Counted from the first letter of the stretch, positions 20,101-28,332 are shown. The stretch is DNA of 64,000 nucleotides from Microvirga sp. 3-52 (GCF_018383585.1 NZ_JAHAMK010000022.1:21660-85659), one strand, 5' to 3'. Program-made: numbers and translations. Notes: generated by a model from the letters alone, not told the origin.

Positions 20101-20210
20101 TCACACTGATCCTGTTGCCCACACTCTATGTCACGGTGTTCGACAGGCGTTCATCCGCCGCTGGAAACGTGGACGCCGTTCCGACGGTTGCGGGAGCGTC
20201 CCGATCATGA
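17124..20210 (+). CDS. RND multidrug efflux permease (AcrB family)
   Basis: 1028 residues, normal for AcrB-type pumps. The first helix (RNRSVVAYLMIVAIAAGLLA) is followed by the porter domain, the TM4 region with the proton-relay ALLVDDAMTTTDAM, a second half starting near IGARWLTIAVSIGLF, and the closing ILALIGIITKNAVILIG helix and FRPIMLTAISTVLGMIP. The ATG overlaps the preceding adaptor stop by 4 bases, and the second adaptor overlaps this stop by 4 bases, so all three are co-translated. It exports hydrophobic compounds from the inner membrane or periplasm using the proton gradient; substrate unknown. Confidence 0.95.
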   Translation: MTFSLSGLALRNRSVVAYLMIVAIAAGLLAFFRLGRNEDPSFVIKTMVVSAAWPGATMEDTLTQVTERLERQLEETPGLDFLRSSTTPGLTTIFVNLKQSIPGSDVQDTWYQVRNLVTDIRHTLPNGTLGPFFNDRFGDTFGIIYGFTSDGFTRRELRDYVEDIRSTLLLVPDVSKIEIIGAQDERIFVEFSVRELANLGIDRSVLLAALQSQNLVRPAGVLQTRDETMALRVSGAFETEADLLDVNFPVGDRMVRLADIATVQRGPADPPQPMFRVNGREAIGLGIAMRDGGDILALGDNIRKAMAGITADLPLGIEPHLVADQAVTVDHAITDFMTSLWQSVAIILVASFVSLGIRPGLVVALSIPLTLAAVLAIMDVVDIDMQRISLGALIIALALLVDDAMTTTDAMVTRLAAGDEKVKAATYAFERYSMAMLAGTLVTIAGFVPIGFAASSAGEYTFSLFAVVSIALVISWLVAVVFAPVLGVAMLSKPKTSSADAPPGRVVVLFRQLLSGAIGARWLTIAVSIGLFIASLLALPLVPRQFFPASDRPELLVDLTMPQNASIFASEELVGRFDAALKDDPDVVRWSTYVGRGAIRFYLPLNVQLPNDFFSQAVIVAKDVPARNRLQVKLEAMLANEFPNLVGRVYPLELGPPVGWPLQYRVSGPDTGEVRTIAMKLAQVVASSPQAKQVNFDWIEPSRKLQLRVNQDEARRLGLSSAALASILNTVVSGTVVTQVRDSIYLVNVVARARDDERASIETLRTMQVALPGGQSVPLSQFVTFDYGLDTPLVWRRDRVPTLTVAADVAPGILPETAVSALTPKIDELRRTLPPSYRIDVGGTVEESAKSQASVIAVVPLMLLIMLTVLMAQLRSFKLLGLVLCIAPLGLVGVVGALLLSGKPLGFVALLGILALIGIITKNAVILIGQIEAERSGGKGVVEAALDASTTRFRPIMLTAISTVLGMIPIAPTVFWGPMAYAIMGGLLVATVLTLILLPTLYVTVFDRRSSAAGNVDAVPTVAGASRS

Positions 20211-21367
20211 TCAAAATGACCGCCCTGATGTCACAAATGGCTGCATGGGTCCGATCGGGGGCGGCGGTGACCGCCATCATCCTTTCCAGCCTGGCCGCAT
20301 GCGGCCAGGCTGAAACGCCTGCGCCGAGCACCGGCCGCCCGGTCGATGTCATCTCCGTGGAGGAGAGCAAGCTGGCAAACGAGATCCAACTGTCGGGCGA
20401 AATCCAGGCAGAAAACAACGTCGCGCTTGCGTTCCGCATCGGTGGCCGCGTCGCGGAGCGACCTGTGAACGTCGGCGACCGGATCGCGGCTGGGCAGCTC
20501 ATTGCCCGGTTGGACCCGCAAACCGAACAAAATGCCCTCACTGCCGCGAAGGCAGCCCTGTCAGCCGCGAGAGGCGAGGTGAGCACGACCCGCAGTGCCT
20601 TTGACCGCCAGGAACAGCTCATGGCGCAGGGCTTCACGACCCGGCCGCGCTTCGATCAGGCCTTGCAGGCAAGGAACACCGCCGAATCCGGCCTCGAGGA
20701 CGCAGAGGCCCAGGTCGAACTGGCGCGCGATCGCCTCGGCTTCACGGAGCTTCGATCCAGCACCGCCGGCGTCGTGACGGCCCGAAGCGCCGAGCCCGGT
20801 GAAGTCGTGCAGCCGGGCCAAGCCATCGTGCAACTGGCCCGCGAGGACGGACGCGATGCCGTATTCAACTTGCCCGCGCGCTTCCTCGAGCAGCAGGACG
20901 AGGATCCAGTCATACGCGTCGCCCTCGCCGATGACCGCTCCGTCGCCGCCGTCGGGCGCGTTCGCGAGACCACGGCGCAGGCCGACCCCGTGACTCGCAC
21001 ATTCGAGGTTCGGGTCAGCCTGCAAGATCCTCCGGAAGCCATGCGGCTGGGATCGACCGTCATCGGGACAATCGAACTGTTCTCTCCAGCGGTCATCGCG
21101 GTTCCGGCGAGCGCCCTGACACGGGTCGGGCAATCACCCGCCATGTGGATCGTCGATCCTGCGACATCTACCGTTTCGCTGCGGACCGTCGACATCCTGC
21201 GCTTTGATCCCGACCGAGTGATCATCTCGCGGGGGCTCGACCCGGACGATGTCATCGTCACTGGCGGTATCCAGGCCCTTCACCCAGGTCAGCTGGTGGC
21301 TCCCCTTCGGACGCGGCCGGCGGCGGCCGAGGGGCAGAGGGCTGGCGCAATATCCCATTTCGAATGA
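20207..21367 (+). CDS. RND efflux periplasmic adaptor lipoprotein (second adaptor)
   Basis: 386 residues with a clear lipoprotein signal ending SSLAACGQ. HlyD/AcrA layout is similar to the first adaptor of the operon: LAFRIGGRVAERPVNVGDRI, a coiled coil around residues 105-165, RSSTAGVVTARSAEPGEVVQ, and a beta-barrel domain. The two adaptors are clearly related but diverged. Having two adaptors around one permease suggests either a hetero-oligomeric adaptor ring, as in some MdtABC-type pumps, or alternative pairing. Confidence 0.92.
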   Translation: MIKMTALMSQMAAWVRSGAAVTAIILSSLAACGQAETPAPSTGRPVDVISVEESKLANEIQLSGEIQAENNVALAFRIGGRVAERPVNVGDRIAAGQLIARLDPQTEQNALTAAKAALSAARGEVSTTRSAFDRQEQLMAQGFTTRPRFDQALQARNTAESGLEDAEAQVELARDRLGFTELRSSTAGVVTARSAEPGEVVQPGQAIVQLAREDGRDAVFNLPARFLEQQDEDPVIRVALADDRSVAAVGRVRETTAQADPVTRTFEVRVSLQDPPEAMRLGSTVIGTIELFSPAVIAVPASALTRVGQSPAMWIVDPATSTVSLRTVDILRFDPDRVIISRGLDPDDVIVTGGIQALHPGQLVAPLRTRPAAAEGQRAGAISHFE

Positions 21368-21488
21368 GGCCGAAGCGGGGTCAGCCTGGAAGACAGGGAC
21401 AGGGCTCGGCCTTGCTCCGGGCCGATGGTGTGGAAATGGCGATGATGATCGTTGTCGGAATTGGCGAAGTGTTCCTCCAGGCCGTCCC

Positions 21489-23228
21489 ATGAACGGCGGT
21501 CAGATCTTTCCAGGAAGCATGGAGGGACTGCCGCGGCCGACCGTGGGTGTCAATCTCGATGACTTCCGACCTTTGCTGCCGGCTGAGGAAGTGGTCCTGT
21601 CCCGCCTTGCGAGCGGCGGACTTGATCGTCTGGGCGACGGCGTGCGGCCGGGTGCGGATGACCCTGAGCGCGCCATCCGGGCCTCATTCCTGCGCTTCCT
21701 CATGCTTGGTGGTGAGGAAGGCTATCGGCCGCACGAAAAGGGCATCAGGATCAGCGGGGCCTGGATCCAGGGCGTCCTCGACCTCGAAGGCTGTCGGGTA
21801 TCTCGCGATATCCGGCTGAAGGACTGCCGCTTCGATGCCGTTCCGATCCTCCGGTCGGCGGTCATCGATCGGCTGTTCCTGGACGGGTCGTCACTGCCCG
21901 GTCTGCAAGCAGAGCGGCTCGAGGTCCGGGGCGGACTTTATCTGCGCGGTTCGCATGTCAGCGGGGAGGTTCGCCTCACTGATTCACGGCTCGGCGGCAA
22001 TCTCGTTTGCGATGGTGCCATGATCCAGTCGGTCGGCGGATTCGCGCTCAATGCCGAGGGCCTGGAGGTGCGCAACGTCTTCTGTCGCGACACGGACTTC
22101 CGTGGCGGCGTCAACATGCGCGGTACGCGGCTCGAAGCCAGTTTCGATTGTGCCGGATCGACCATCTTCCGTCCGGACGGAATCGCCATTGCCGCCGACG
22201 CAATCCACGTGCAGGGCGCTATCCTGCTGCGCTCGGCCAATGTCACGGGCGAGGTCAGGCTTACGGGCGCCCGGATCGCGGGCGACCTGGACTGCACCTC
22301 TACCGTCATCACCAACTCCGGCCGCGACGCCGTGCAGTTGAGCCGCGTTGTGGTCGAAGGCGCGTTCTTCCTGCGCAGGGAGGCAAGGATCGACGGGACA
22401 CTTGCCATGACCGGAGCCACGGTCGGCACCCTGCATGACGAAGCGCCGTGCTGGCCCAAAAAGGGTGAACTTCTGTTGAACCGCTGTCGCTATGGCGCCT
22501 TCATCGATGGCCCGGTCGATGCAGAGGCTCGCCTCGAGTGGCTGTCGCGTCAGGCGCCGGATGGACGCGGAGAGGAATTCTGGCCGCAACCCTATGAGCA
22601 ACTCGCATCGGTCTTCCGGGACATGGGCCATGACGAGGACGCCACCACGGTGCTCATCGAAAAGGAACGGCTACAGCGGCGCGCCCGTCGCCGGCGCGCC
22701 CGTCACCCCCTTTGGCGTGCAATGCTCGCCGTCAAGGACGGGATGCTCGCCATCACCGTCGCCTATGGCCGCCAACCCCTGCTTGCCTTGGTCTGGCTCG
22801 CCTTTTTCTGGGCTCTCGGCGTCGCCGTCTTCAGCTTTGCGGAACGGCAGGGAGCCTTCAAGCCAAACAGCGCTGTCGTCCTGCGATCGCCCGAATGGAC
22901 GCTATGCGGGGTGGAACAATCAGAACAGCGCTTCCTCTCATCGACCCAGACGGCTGTAGACGGACGCGCCGAAAGGGGACAAACCCAGTTTTCATGCTTC
23001 CGGCAGCAGTGGGAGGCATCGAGCTATCCGAACATCAATCCGTGGATGTACTCGCTGGATGTCCTCTTGCCGGTGCTCGAGATGGATCAAAAGACATTCT
23101 GGCGGCCTGATCCATCCAAGCCTTCCGGAGGATCGGCCCTGAGCTATTACTATTTTCAATCCATAGTGGGATGGGTCCTGAGCCTCCTGGCCGTTGCCGG
23201 ATTCTCCGGCATTGTCAGATCACGATGA
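21489..23228 (+). CDS. Large membrane-anchored beta-solenoid-like protein (often annotated membrane-associated oxidoreductase)
   Basis: 579 residues from ATG 21489, which comes soon after the RND operon. The start of the fold is NLDDFRPLLPAEEVVLSRL. Residues about 90-320 contain repeated short beta-strand turns (GLYLRGSHVSGEVRLTDSRL, NVTGEVRLTGARIAGDLDC), resembling pentapeptide or bactofilin-like solenoids. One or two C-terminal membrane helices follow (LLALVWLAFFWALGVAVFSF and QSIVGWVLSLLAVAGF). Enzyme activity is not supported by any cofactor motif I can see. A broken paralog fragment lies at 31970-32086. Confidence 0.75.
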   Translation: MNGGQIFPGSMEGLPRPTVGVNLDDFRPLLPAEEVVLSRLASGGLDRLGDGVRPGADDPERAIRASFLRFLMLGGEEGYRPHEKGIRISGAWIQGVLDLEGCRVSRDIRLKDCRFDAVPILRSAVIDRLFLDGSSLPGLQAERLEVRGGLYLRGSHVSGEVRLTDSRLGGNLVCDGAMIQSVGGFALNAEGLEVRNVFCRDTDFRGGVNMRGTRLEASFDCAGSTIFRPDGIAIAADAIHVQGAILLRSANVTGEVRLTGARIAGDLDCTSTVITNSGRDAVQLSRVVVEGAFFLRREARIDGTLAMTGATVGTLHDEAPCWPKKGELLLNRCRYGAFIDGPVDAEARLEWLSRQAPDGRGEEFWPQPYEQLASVFRDMGHDEDATTVLIEKERLQRRARRRRARHPLWRAMLAVKDGMLAITVAYGRQPLLALVWLAFFWALGVAVFSFAERQGAFKPNSAVVLRSPEWTLCGVEQSEQRFLSSTQTAVDGRAERGQTQFSCFRQQWEASSYPNINPWMYSLDVLLPVLEMDQKTFWRPDPSKPSGGSALSYYYFQSIVGWVLSLLAVAGFSGIVRSR

Positions 23229-23328
23229 CGCGATGTGTCGGCGGCACTTCGCGGCACAGGAAGCCCGGCTCCGTGAACGTCCAAGATCCCCATGTTCGAG
23301 CCGGCCCTCTTCCGTTGGCGGTCATATC

Positions 23329-24333
23329 TTACTTCCGGTCGGCGTCATGTCGGTCTCCGCGTGCATAGAGAGGATGATGGGCTGAAGCCATCTCCCTGAA
23401 TTCCGTGGGACTGCTGCCATATCTCAGCTTGAATGCCCGGCTGAACGTCGAGTGCTCGAGGAACCCGACCTCTCCCGCCAACGTCCTGATCGAGGTCCTG
23501 TCGTCAATGTCGGCGAGGCGTTGTCTGGCTACGCCGAGGCGCTCGTCCTGGATGAACCGCGCAACGCCGCCGGTACCCTCGAAAATCCGATAAAGTTTGG
23601 ATCGTGACATCGCGGCAAGCTGCCTCAGCGCCTCTGGGCCAAAGTCCGGCGAGGCCATGTTCTGTCTTACGACATGCCGCAGGCGCTCGCGGAGAGCTGG
23701 GGCTCTCGACGCGCCAGTCCGTGCGGAACTGCCTTGCGCGGGAACGAGGCAGGCCTGAACCAGGGTGCAGGTCGCTTCCCCCAGCATCGACCAATGCTCC
23801 TTCGGGACGGAAGGCAGTTTACGGGTCAACGAGAGGAGATGGTCCTCAAGGATGGCCCCTTGCCACGAATCCAGGGCCACCATGTGTTCACTGCTCAGCG
23901 ACAGCATCGATTTCGTGAGCAGGGTGCACGGAAGGAATGCGGTCAGGAATTGCCAGGACGCACCCTCGTCGAATGTGGCGATCCGGATCCGGAAATTCAG
24001 GTCAGGTGGTGATCCCTGCTGCCAATACGCTGACGCACTGGACTGACTATGTCCCCCACGAGACACGGCATCAGCCCAGTGGTTGCCGCGGTGATGCGTC
24101 TTTCCCGAATCCTGAAACAGTGAAATCCGTTCCAATCGTACGGCGCCCAGGTCCCATGACACAAAGTTGAGTTCTTCCGTTTGGATTTTGCGATCGAGCG
24201 AGGCATCAGCCTCATCGAAGTATCTCGACACCGCCCGGATCTTGGCCTCCTGGCCATCACCAAGCTGGGGTGTCATGGATCGGGCCATTGCCGAAACGGC
24301 ATTGCTCCTTGAAGCCACACTACCTTTCAGCAT
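23329..24333 (-). CDS. AraC-family transcriptional regulator
   Basis: 334 residues. The N-terminal two-thirds resemble the AraC_binding_2 sensor half (SASAYWQQGSPPDLNFRIRI). The C-terminal 100 residues hold the paired HTH: LRQLAAMSRSKLYRIFEGTG, then RTSIRTLAGEVGFLEHSTFSRAFK and the family end RYGSSPTEFRE. It reads toward the convergent large membrane-protein gene and has no obvious target beside it. Effector unknown. Confidence 0.9.
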   Translation of the reverse strand: MLKGSVASRSNAVSAMARSMTPQLGDGQEAKIRAVSRYFDEADASLDRKIQTEELNFVSWDLGAVRLERISLFQDSGKTHHRGNHWADAVSRGGHSQSSASAYWQQGSPPDLNFRIRIATFDEGASWQFLTAFLPCTLLTKSMLSLSSEHMVALDSWQGAILEDHLLSLTRKLPSVPKEHWSMLGEATCTLVQACLVPAQGSSARTGASRAPALRERLRHVVRQNMASPDFGPEALRQLAAMSRSKLYRIFEGTGGVARFIQDERLGVARQRLADIDDRTSIRTLAGEVGFLEHSTFSRAFKLRYGSSPTEFREMASAHHPLYARGDRHDADRK

Positions 24334-24403
24334 CGGACATCTCCTCGAAGCGTTCCGGGTTACCGATGAATGTCACTCCTGTTGCCTTTGATCGGAGGGC
24401 CGC

Positions 24404-24601
24404 TCAGTCATCGCCCCTGTCAGTGCCGTTGTGGAACCCGTTTCCGGACAGGGCCCATGGGCCCGACCCAGCGGCGCGCCCGGCGAGCGGAACAAGGGAC
24501 GGCGGGCCGATAAGGCTGTCACACATGGCTCCACGCAAGCCACCCATGGTGGCACCGAGGCTCCCCAGGTTGATGCCCTGCTTGAGGCGCATGGCCCCAT
24601 C
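24404..24601 (-). pseudogene. Relic of a DUF1269 gene
   Basis: Minus-strand reading gives DGAMRLKQGINLGSLGATMG, then GGLRGAMCDSLIG and ALSGNGFHNG before a stop at 24404. This aligns with EGAVRIKQSVNLVKLGAASG, GGLSGAMWGSLIG and ALSGNMIDYG of the intact DUF1269 protein at 25323-25892, with small deletions in between and no recognisable N- or C-terminal part. No intact frame survives, so it is a decayed paralog in opposite orientation to the intact copy. Confidence 0.75.
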
Positions 24602-24737
24602 CAGGCGTCGCCCTCTGGCGGGAAAGCCTCATGACGGGAGGCAAGGCTACGGGCCTTATCGACTGACAGGCCAGGCAGCCGGCGACGGCCGCAACCAGTG
24701 AAGCGAGTTCGTCCCTCCTGACGGAATGGAAATCCAT

Positions 24738-25013
24738 TCATCGGCAAAAGAGATTGCCGCGGGCATCCCGGAACGTACCACGGGGGCACGGGCTTCGCGG
24801 GGCTGTCGCCGCGCCGACGATCGCGCCCCCGGCACCGCCGACGGCCGCTCCGGCCAAGGCTCCGCTCGTCCGGCCCGTTGCCGCCCCGCCCACTGCGGCC
24901 CCGGCAAGCCCGCCGATGACGGCGCCGCCGGCTGCCCGTTCCCCCGATGTGTTGCAAGCAGTAATGGAGAGCGTAAGCGCACCCGCCGCGATGATCGTGA
25001 TGACCCTTCTCAT
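24738..25013 (-). CDS. Glycine-zipper lipoprotein (copy 1)
   Basis: 91 residues. A signal ending TLSITACN gives a lipoprotein site at Cys20, then a glycine/alanine zipper (GGLAGAAVGGAATG), ending in CPRGTFRDARGNLFCR. The ATG at 25013-25011 has AAAGGAAGA upstream. It is nearly the same as the protein at 28057-28332. Such Gly-zipper lipoproteins are small envelope proteins of unclear role, often stress-induced. CAGGGTTT lies 92 bases upstream (25113-25106). Confidence 0.88.
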   Translation of the reverse strand: MRRVITIIAAGALTLSITACNTSGERAAGGAVIGGLAGAAVGGAATGRTSGALAGAAVGGAGGAIVGAATAPRSPCPRGTFRDARGNLFCR

Positions 25014-25105
25014 CTGATCTTCCTTTCGAGCCACGGGAAACCTGCCGGGCGTCTGGCCAGGCGGGGTCCAGCTTGGTCGGTCGGGGCCTGCGTGGCTATC
25101 CGTGT

Positions 25106-25113
25106 AAACCCTG
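25106..25113 (-). promoter_or_regulatory. CAGGGTTT element upstream of Gly-zipper lipoprotein copy 1
   Basis: Minus-strand CAGGGTTT lies 92 bases before the 25013 start, inside a perfect AAACCC-T-GGGTTT palindrome (25106-25118). The 3' half of the longer motif (CCCrrTGG) is weak here. Spacing matches the plus-strand copies before 25323, 28057 and 28681. Confidence 0.4.
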
Positions 25114-25234
25114 GGTTTCAGAGGGGAAACACTTGGCCAGGGCTGTCGGTGACGGGATACGGATGGCATTCGCGCAGGCCGGCGACTGCGCCGGCGTTTT
25201 TGCGCGGCTTCCCAGGTCAATTCCCGCGCCGATC

Positions 25235-25275
25235 CAGGGTTTGTCCCGATGGACGGGCGATCACCCCGCGGTACT
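25235..25275 (+). promoter_or_regulatory. CAGGGTTT-N2-CCC promoter-like element before the DUF1269 gene
   Basis: CAGGGTTTGTCCCGATGG begins at 25235, followed at position 36 of the element by GGTAC, a possible -10 region. It lies 80 bases before the DUF1269 ATG. It aligns without gaps with elements at 27956, 28588 and 33310. Function is inferred from position and conservation only. Confidence 0.5.
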
Positions 25276-25322
25276 CTCACGGCTCGCGACGACCTCGCGT
25301 CGTTGCCCTTCGGAGGACAGTC

Positions 25323-25892
25323 ATGGCTGAACTGGTAGTTGTCGGGTTCGACAACCCGAATGACGCGGACCGCGTCCTGACGGAGCTGACCCGCCTGAAG
25401 AGGGAATACCTGATCGATCTCGAAGATGCCGTCGTCGCCATCCGCGATGCCGAGGGAGCGGTCCGCATCAAGCAGAGCGTCAACCTGGTGAAGCTCGGAG
25501 CCGCCTCGGGCGGCCTGTCCGGGGCGATGTGGGGCAGCCTCATCGGGCTGCTGTTCCTCAATCCGCTCGCCGGGTTTGCCATCGGGGGGGCCGTCGGGGC
25601 CGGCTCGGGCGCCTTGTCGGGGAACATGATCGACTATGGCATCAACGACGACTTCATCAGGTCGATCGGCGATACGCTGAAGCCCGAAACCTCGGCTCTG
25701 TTCCTGCTGGTGCGGAAGTCCCAGCCCGAGAAGGTGCTGGCCGAGTTGTCGGGGTTCAAGGGACACGTGATTCGCTCCTCGCTGTCGCCGGAGCAGGAGG
25801 CCAGGCTCCAGGCCGCCCTGTCGCAGGCGCACCCGCCGAGCCCGAGCGATGGCGTCGAGGCGGCCGGCACCATGGCGGCACAGCCAACCTGA
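25323..25892 (+). CDS. DUF1269 membrane protein
   Basis: 189 residues. An N-terminal soluble part (LVVVGFDNPNDADRVLTEL) is followed by RIKQSVNLVKLGAASGGLSG, a Gly-rich hydrophobic hairpin (LLFLNPLAGFAIGGAVGAG) and a soluble C-terminus with ETSALFLLVRKSQPEKVLAE, the family's conserved end. DUF1269 proteins are inner-membrane-associated and often general-stress-induced; no biochemical function is established. The WxxGxW protein gene follows after 31 bases and is probably co-transcribed. Confidence 0.9.
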   Translation: MAELVVVGFDNPNDADRVLTELTRLKREYLIDLEDAVVAIRDAEGAVRIKQSVNLVKLGAASGGLSGAMWGSLIGLLFLNPLAGFAIGGAVGAGSGALSGNMIDYGINDDFIRSIGDTLKPETSALFLLVRKSQPEKVLAELSGFKGHVIRSSLSPEQEARLQAALSQAHPPSPSDGVEAAGTMAAQPT

Positions 25893-25923
25893 CGCGACGA
25901 TCCACGCAGGAAAGGAGATCGAT

Positions 25924-26199
25924 ATGCTGTCCCGACGTTCCCTCCTGGCCGGATTACTCGGCGCGGTGGTGGCCATCCCGCTCGGCACGATCGCATCGAC
26001 CGACGCGGAGGCCCAGCCGCGGCCTGACCGACGTCCTGAAAGGCCAAGGCGCGGCCGACCGCCGCCACGACGGCGGGAGCGTCGGCCACGGCCCCGTCCC
26101 GGTTTCGTCTGGGTACCGGGCCGCTGGAGCTGGAGCGCCCGCCGCGGTCGCTGGGTCTGGGTGTCAGGTCGTTGGGTCCGCCGCAGGGGCCGCTGGTAG
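25924..26199 (+). CDS. Small exported Arg-rich WxxGxW-repeat protein
   Basis: 91 residues; ATG preceded by AAAGGAGATCGAT. A Tat-like leader (SRRSLLAGLLGAVVAIPLG) ends near AEA, then an Arg/Pro-rich linker and repeated aromatic units FVWVPGRWSW, GRWVWVSGRW, which match the WxxGxW/YXWVPGHW repeat family. These are periplasmic or outer-membrane-linked proteins of unknown function. It is cotranscribed, probably, with the DUF1269 gene. Confidence 0.8.
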   Translation: MLSRRSLLAGLLGAVVAIPLGTIASTDAEAQPRPDRRPERPRRGRPPPRRRERRPRPRPGFVWVPGRWSWSARRGRWVWVSGRWVRRRGRW

Positions 26200-26250
26200 G
26201 CGGTAGGATGCGGCCGGTATCGCTCCACGATTGCGAGAGGGGAGTGAGGG

Positions 26251-27252
26251 ATGGAACTGCTGAACCCGATCGTGAACCCCGGAACCTCATACATTTCCAC
26301 CGGCCGTCTGCCGTCCGCGGAGACCGTCAAGCGGCTCACGACGGAAGCCCATGAACGGTTCCGGTTCATTGACCAGGGACACGTCTCGCAGGTCTATCCG
26401 GCGCTCGCCCGCGTGCCGGCCGACCTGTTCGGGATCTGCGTCGTGGGCACCGACGGCGGCGTCTTCTCGGTCGGGGACTCGGAGCACGAGTTCACCATCA
26501 TGAGCGTCTCCAAGCCGTTCATCTTCGCGCTGATCTGCGACCTGATCGGTGCGACGGGAGCCCGCGAAAGGCTTGGTGTGAACAGCACGGCGCACCCGTT
26601 CAACTCGCTTGCAGGCATCGAGCGCAATGCCGACGGCCGCACGAACCCGATGGTGAATGCAGGCGCGATCGCGACCACAAGCCTCGTGCCCGGAGAGAGC
26701 ATCGACGTGAAATGGCGCTTCATCCACGACGGGCTTTCCCGTTTCGCCGGCCGGGAATTGTCACTGAATGAGGAAGTCTACGCCTCGGCCTCTGAAACGA
26801 ACTCCCGCAACCGGAGCATCGCCTGGATGCTCGAGAGCGTCGGCCGCATCTATTGCAACCCCGTCGAGGCCGTCGATCTCTACACGCGTCAATGTTCGCT
26901 CAACGTGAGCGCCAGGGATCTTGCTGTCATGGGTGCGACGCTCGCCGATGGAGGCTTCAATCCGGTCACGCGGGAGCAGGTGGTCAGTCCCGACACCTGC
27001 CACTATGCACTCGCCGTCATGTTGACCGCTGGAATGTACGAGACCTCCGGCGACTGGCTCTACGAGATCGGTCTACCGGGCAAGAGCGGCATCGGCGGCG
27101 GCATCGTCACGGTCTCCCCCGGCAAGGGCGGCCTCGGCACCTTTGCCCCGCCGCTCGACGAGGCGGGCAACAGCGTGAAGGGCCAACTGGTGGCGCAATT
27201 CCTGTCGCAGCGCCTTGGCCTCGACCTTCTGGTCTCGACACCGGAGACATGA
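26251..27252 (+). CDS. glsA: Glutaminase (glutamine to glutamate + ammonia)
   Basis: 333 residues, slightly longer than the usual 300-310. The beta-lactamase-like fold signatures are present: the catalytic S-x-x-K at Ser85-Lys88 (FTIMSVSKPF), NPMVNAGAIATTSLV, ETNSRNRSIAWML and the glycine-rich GLPGKSGIGGGIVTVSPGKG. The enzyme is cytoplasmic and supplies glutamate and ammonia; in other bacteria glutaminases help acid resistance. It stands alone between small envelope genes. Confidence 0.95.
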   Translation: MELLNPIVNPGTSYISTGRLPSAETVKRLTTEAHERFRFIDQGHVSQVYPALARVPADLFGICVVGTDGGVFSVGDSEHEFTIMSVSKPFIFALICDLIGATGARERLGVNSTAHPFNSLAGIERNADGRTNPMVNAGAIATTSLVPGESIDVKWRFIHDGLSRFAGRELSLNEEVYASASETNSRNRSIAWMLESVGRIYCNPVEAVDLYTRQCSLNVSARDLAVMGATLADGGFNPVTREQVVSPDTCHYALAVMLTAGMYETSGDWLYEIGLPGKSGIGGGIVTVSPGKGGLGTFAPPLDEAGNSVKGQLVAQFLSQRLGLDLLVSTPET

Positions 27253-27435
27253 CGATACCCTGCCATGTCGTCGACGCCTTCAGGCCGCTCATCTGCTGAG
27301 GCATCCATGACGGGCGCAACGACCCTCAATCACGTGCGGTCGGAAGAGCAGGCCTCCTGGATTCGCATGACCGCCCTCGCGCTCGGCTAGGCGATCATGT
27401 CCTTCAACCGATCATCAGGGCGGCCAACGCGCCGA

Positions 27436-27660
27436 TCAGGGGGGTTGTTCGAGCCTGCCTGCCAGAAAGCGGAACAGGAGCGCGAGCAAGGCGCAGATCG
27501 CGCTGCCGATCAGGTCCGCGGAGACGGTCATCGGGAGGCTCGCCACGCCCAGGGCCGTCGCGATCGCGAGGATCACCATCAGCACGGCGGCGCCGAGCAG
27601 GATCCAGCTCAGGCTATACAGCAGGTGAGCCGAGATGTTGAACCCTATGCGGATGCGCAT
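27436..27660 (-). CDS. Small two-to-three-helix membrane protein, unknown
   Basis: 74 residues, with GGGAG 7 bases before the ATG. Hydrophobic segments are LLYSLSWILLGAAVLMVILA and SADLIGSAICALLALLFRFL. No family recognised. Convergent with glsA. Confidence 0.55.
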   Translation of the reverse strand: MRIRIGFNISAHLLYSLSWILLGAAVLMVILAIATALGVASLPMTVSADLIGSAICALLALLFRFLAGRLEQPP

Positions 27661-27955
27661 GTCTCGCTCCCGTCACGATCGACTTGCCCTCGCTGCGGCG
27701 GATCCCTTAACCGGCGGCGCACCAGAGGCATGCCCCTGCACGAGACTACCGACGGTGGGTCACGACGCCATCAGGTGTAACCCCAGTCGGACGTGGGAAA
27801 TGTCCTGAGGACGCGGTGAAAATGCAGCCTTTGTCAAACCGCCATGCCATGCCTCCACTGCAACCGGCAGACTGTCCCGCATCTTCAGGCTTCCGCAACG
27901 GTCCGCCGGAGGATGGTTGAAACCGCCCCGATTGGGGCCTCGCACCCGACGATCC

Positions 27956-28000
27956 CAGGGTTTCCCCCAATATGCGAGCGCGAGGCAATGGCGGAATCTG
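27956..28000 (+). promoter_or_regulatory. CAGGGTTT-N2-CCC promoter-like element before Gly-zipper lipoprotein copy 2
   Basis: CAGGGTTTCCCCCAATAT begins at 27956; GGCGGAAT follows at about +35. It lies 93 bases before the ATG at 28057. The intervening 27661-28056 region contains no gene. Confidence 0.5.
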
Positions 28001-28056
28001 ATGTCATCCGTGGCTCATCCCGGGTCTGCGATCCGTAAACGAGAAGGGAAGGTCCG

Positions 28057-28332
28057 ATGAGGAAGATCACGACAGCCATCGCCGCCGGTGCGCTCACGCT
28101 CTCCGTCGCGGCTTGCGAGACACCCGGCGAACGGGCGGTTGGCGGCGCCGCCCTCGGCGGCCTCGCGGGGGCCGCAATCGGCGGCGCCGCGACGGGCCGG
28201 GTGGGCGGAGCCCTGGCCGGAGGGGCGATCGGCGCGGCGGGCGGCGCCATCGTCGGCAGCGCGACCGCCCCGCGGAATCCATGCCCCTACGGCACCTATC
28301 GCGATCGCTTCGGCAACATCTACTGCCGCTGA
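28057..28332 (+). CDS. Glycine-zipper lipoprotein (copy 2)
   Basis: 91 residues, the paralog of 24738-25013: same length, lipoprotein site at Cys20 (LSVAACE), Gly/Ala zipper (GGLAGAAIGGAATG), and CPYGTYRDRFGNIYCR at the end. ATG preceded by GAAGGGAAGG. Two Cys at the tail (CPYG and FCR/YCR) are conserved in both and may form a disulfide in the periplasm. Function unknown; likely outer-membrane or periplasmic. Confidence 0.9.
   Translation: MRKITTAIAAGALTLSVAACETPGERAVGGAALGGLAGAAIGGAATGRVGGALAGGAIGAAGGAIVGSATAPRNPCPYGTYRDRFGNIYCR

Noticed and set aside
24738..26369. 543-codon minus-strand frame
   Set aside because: Only its last 91 codons are a real gene; the rest is antisense to DUF1269, the WxxGxW gene and glsA.
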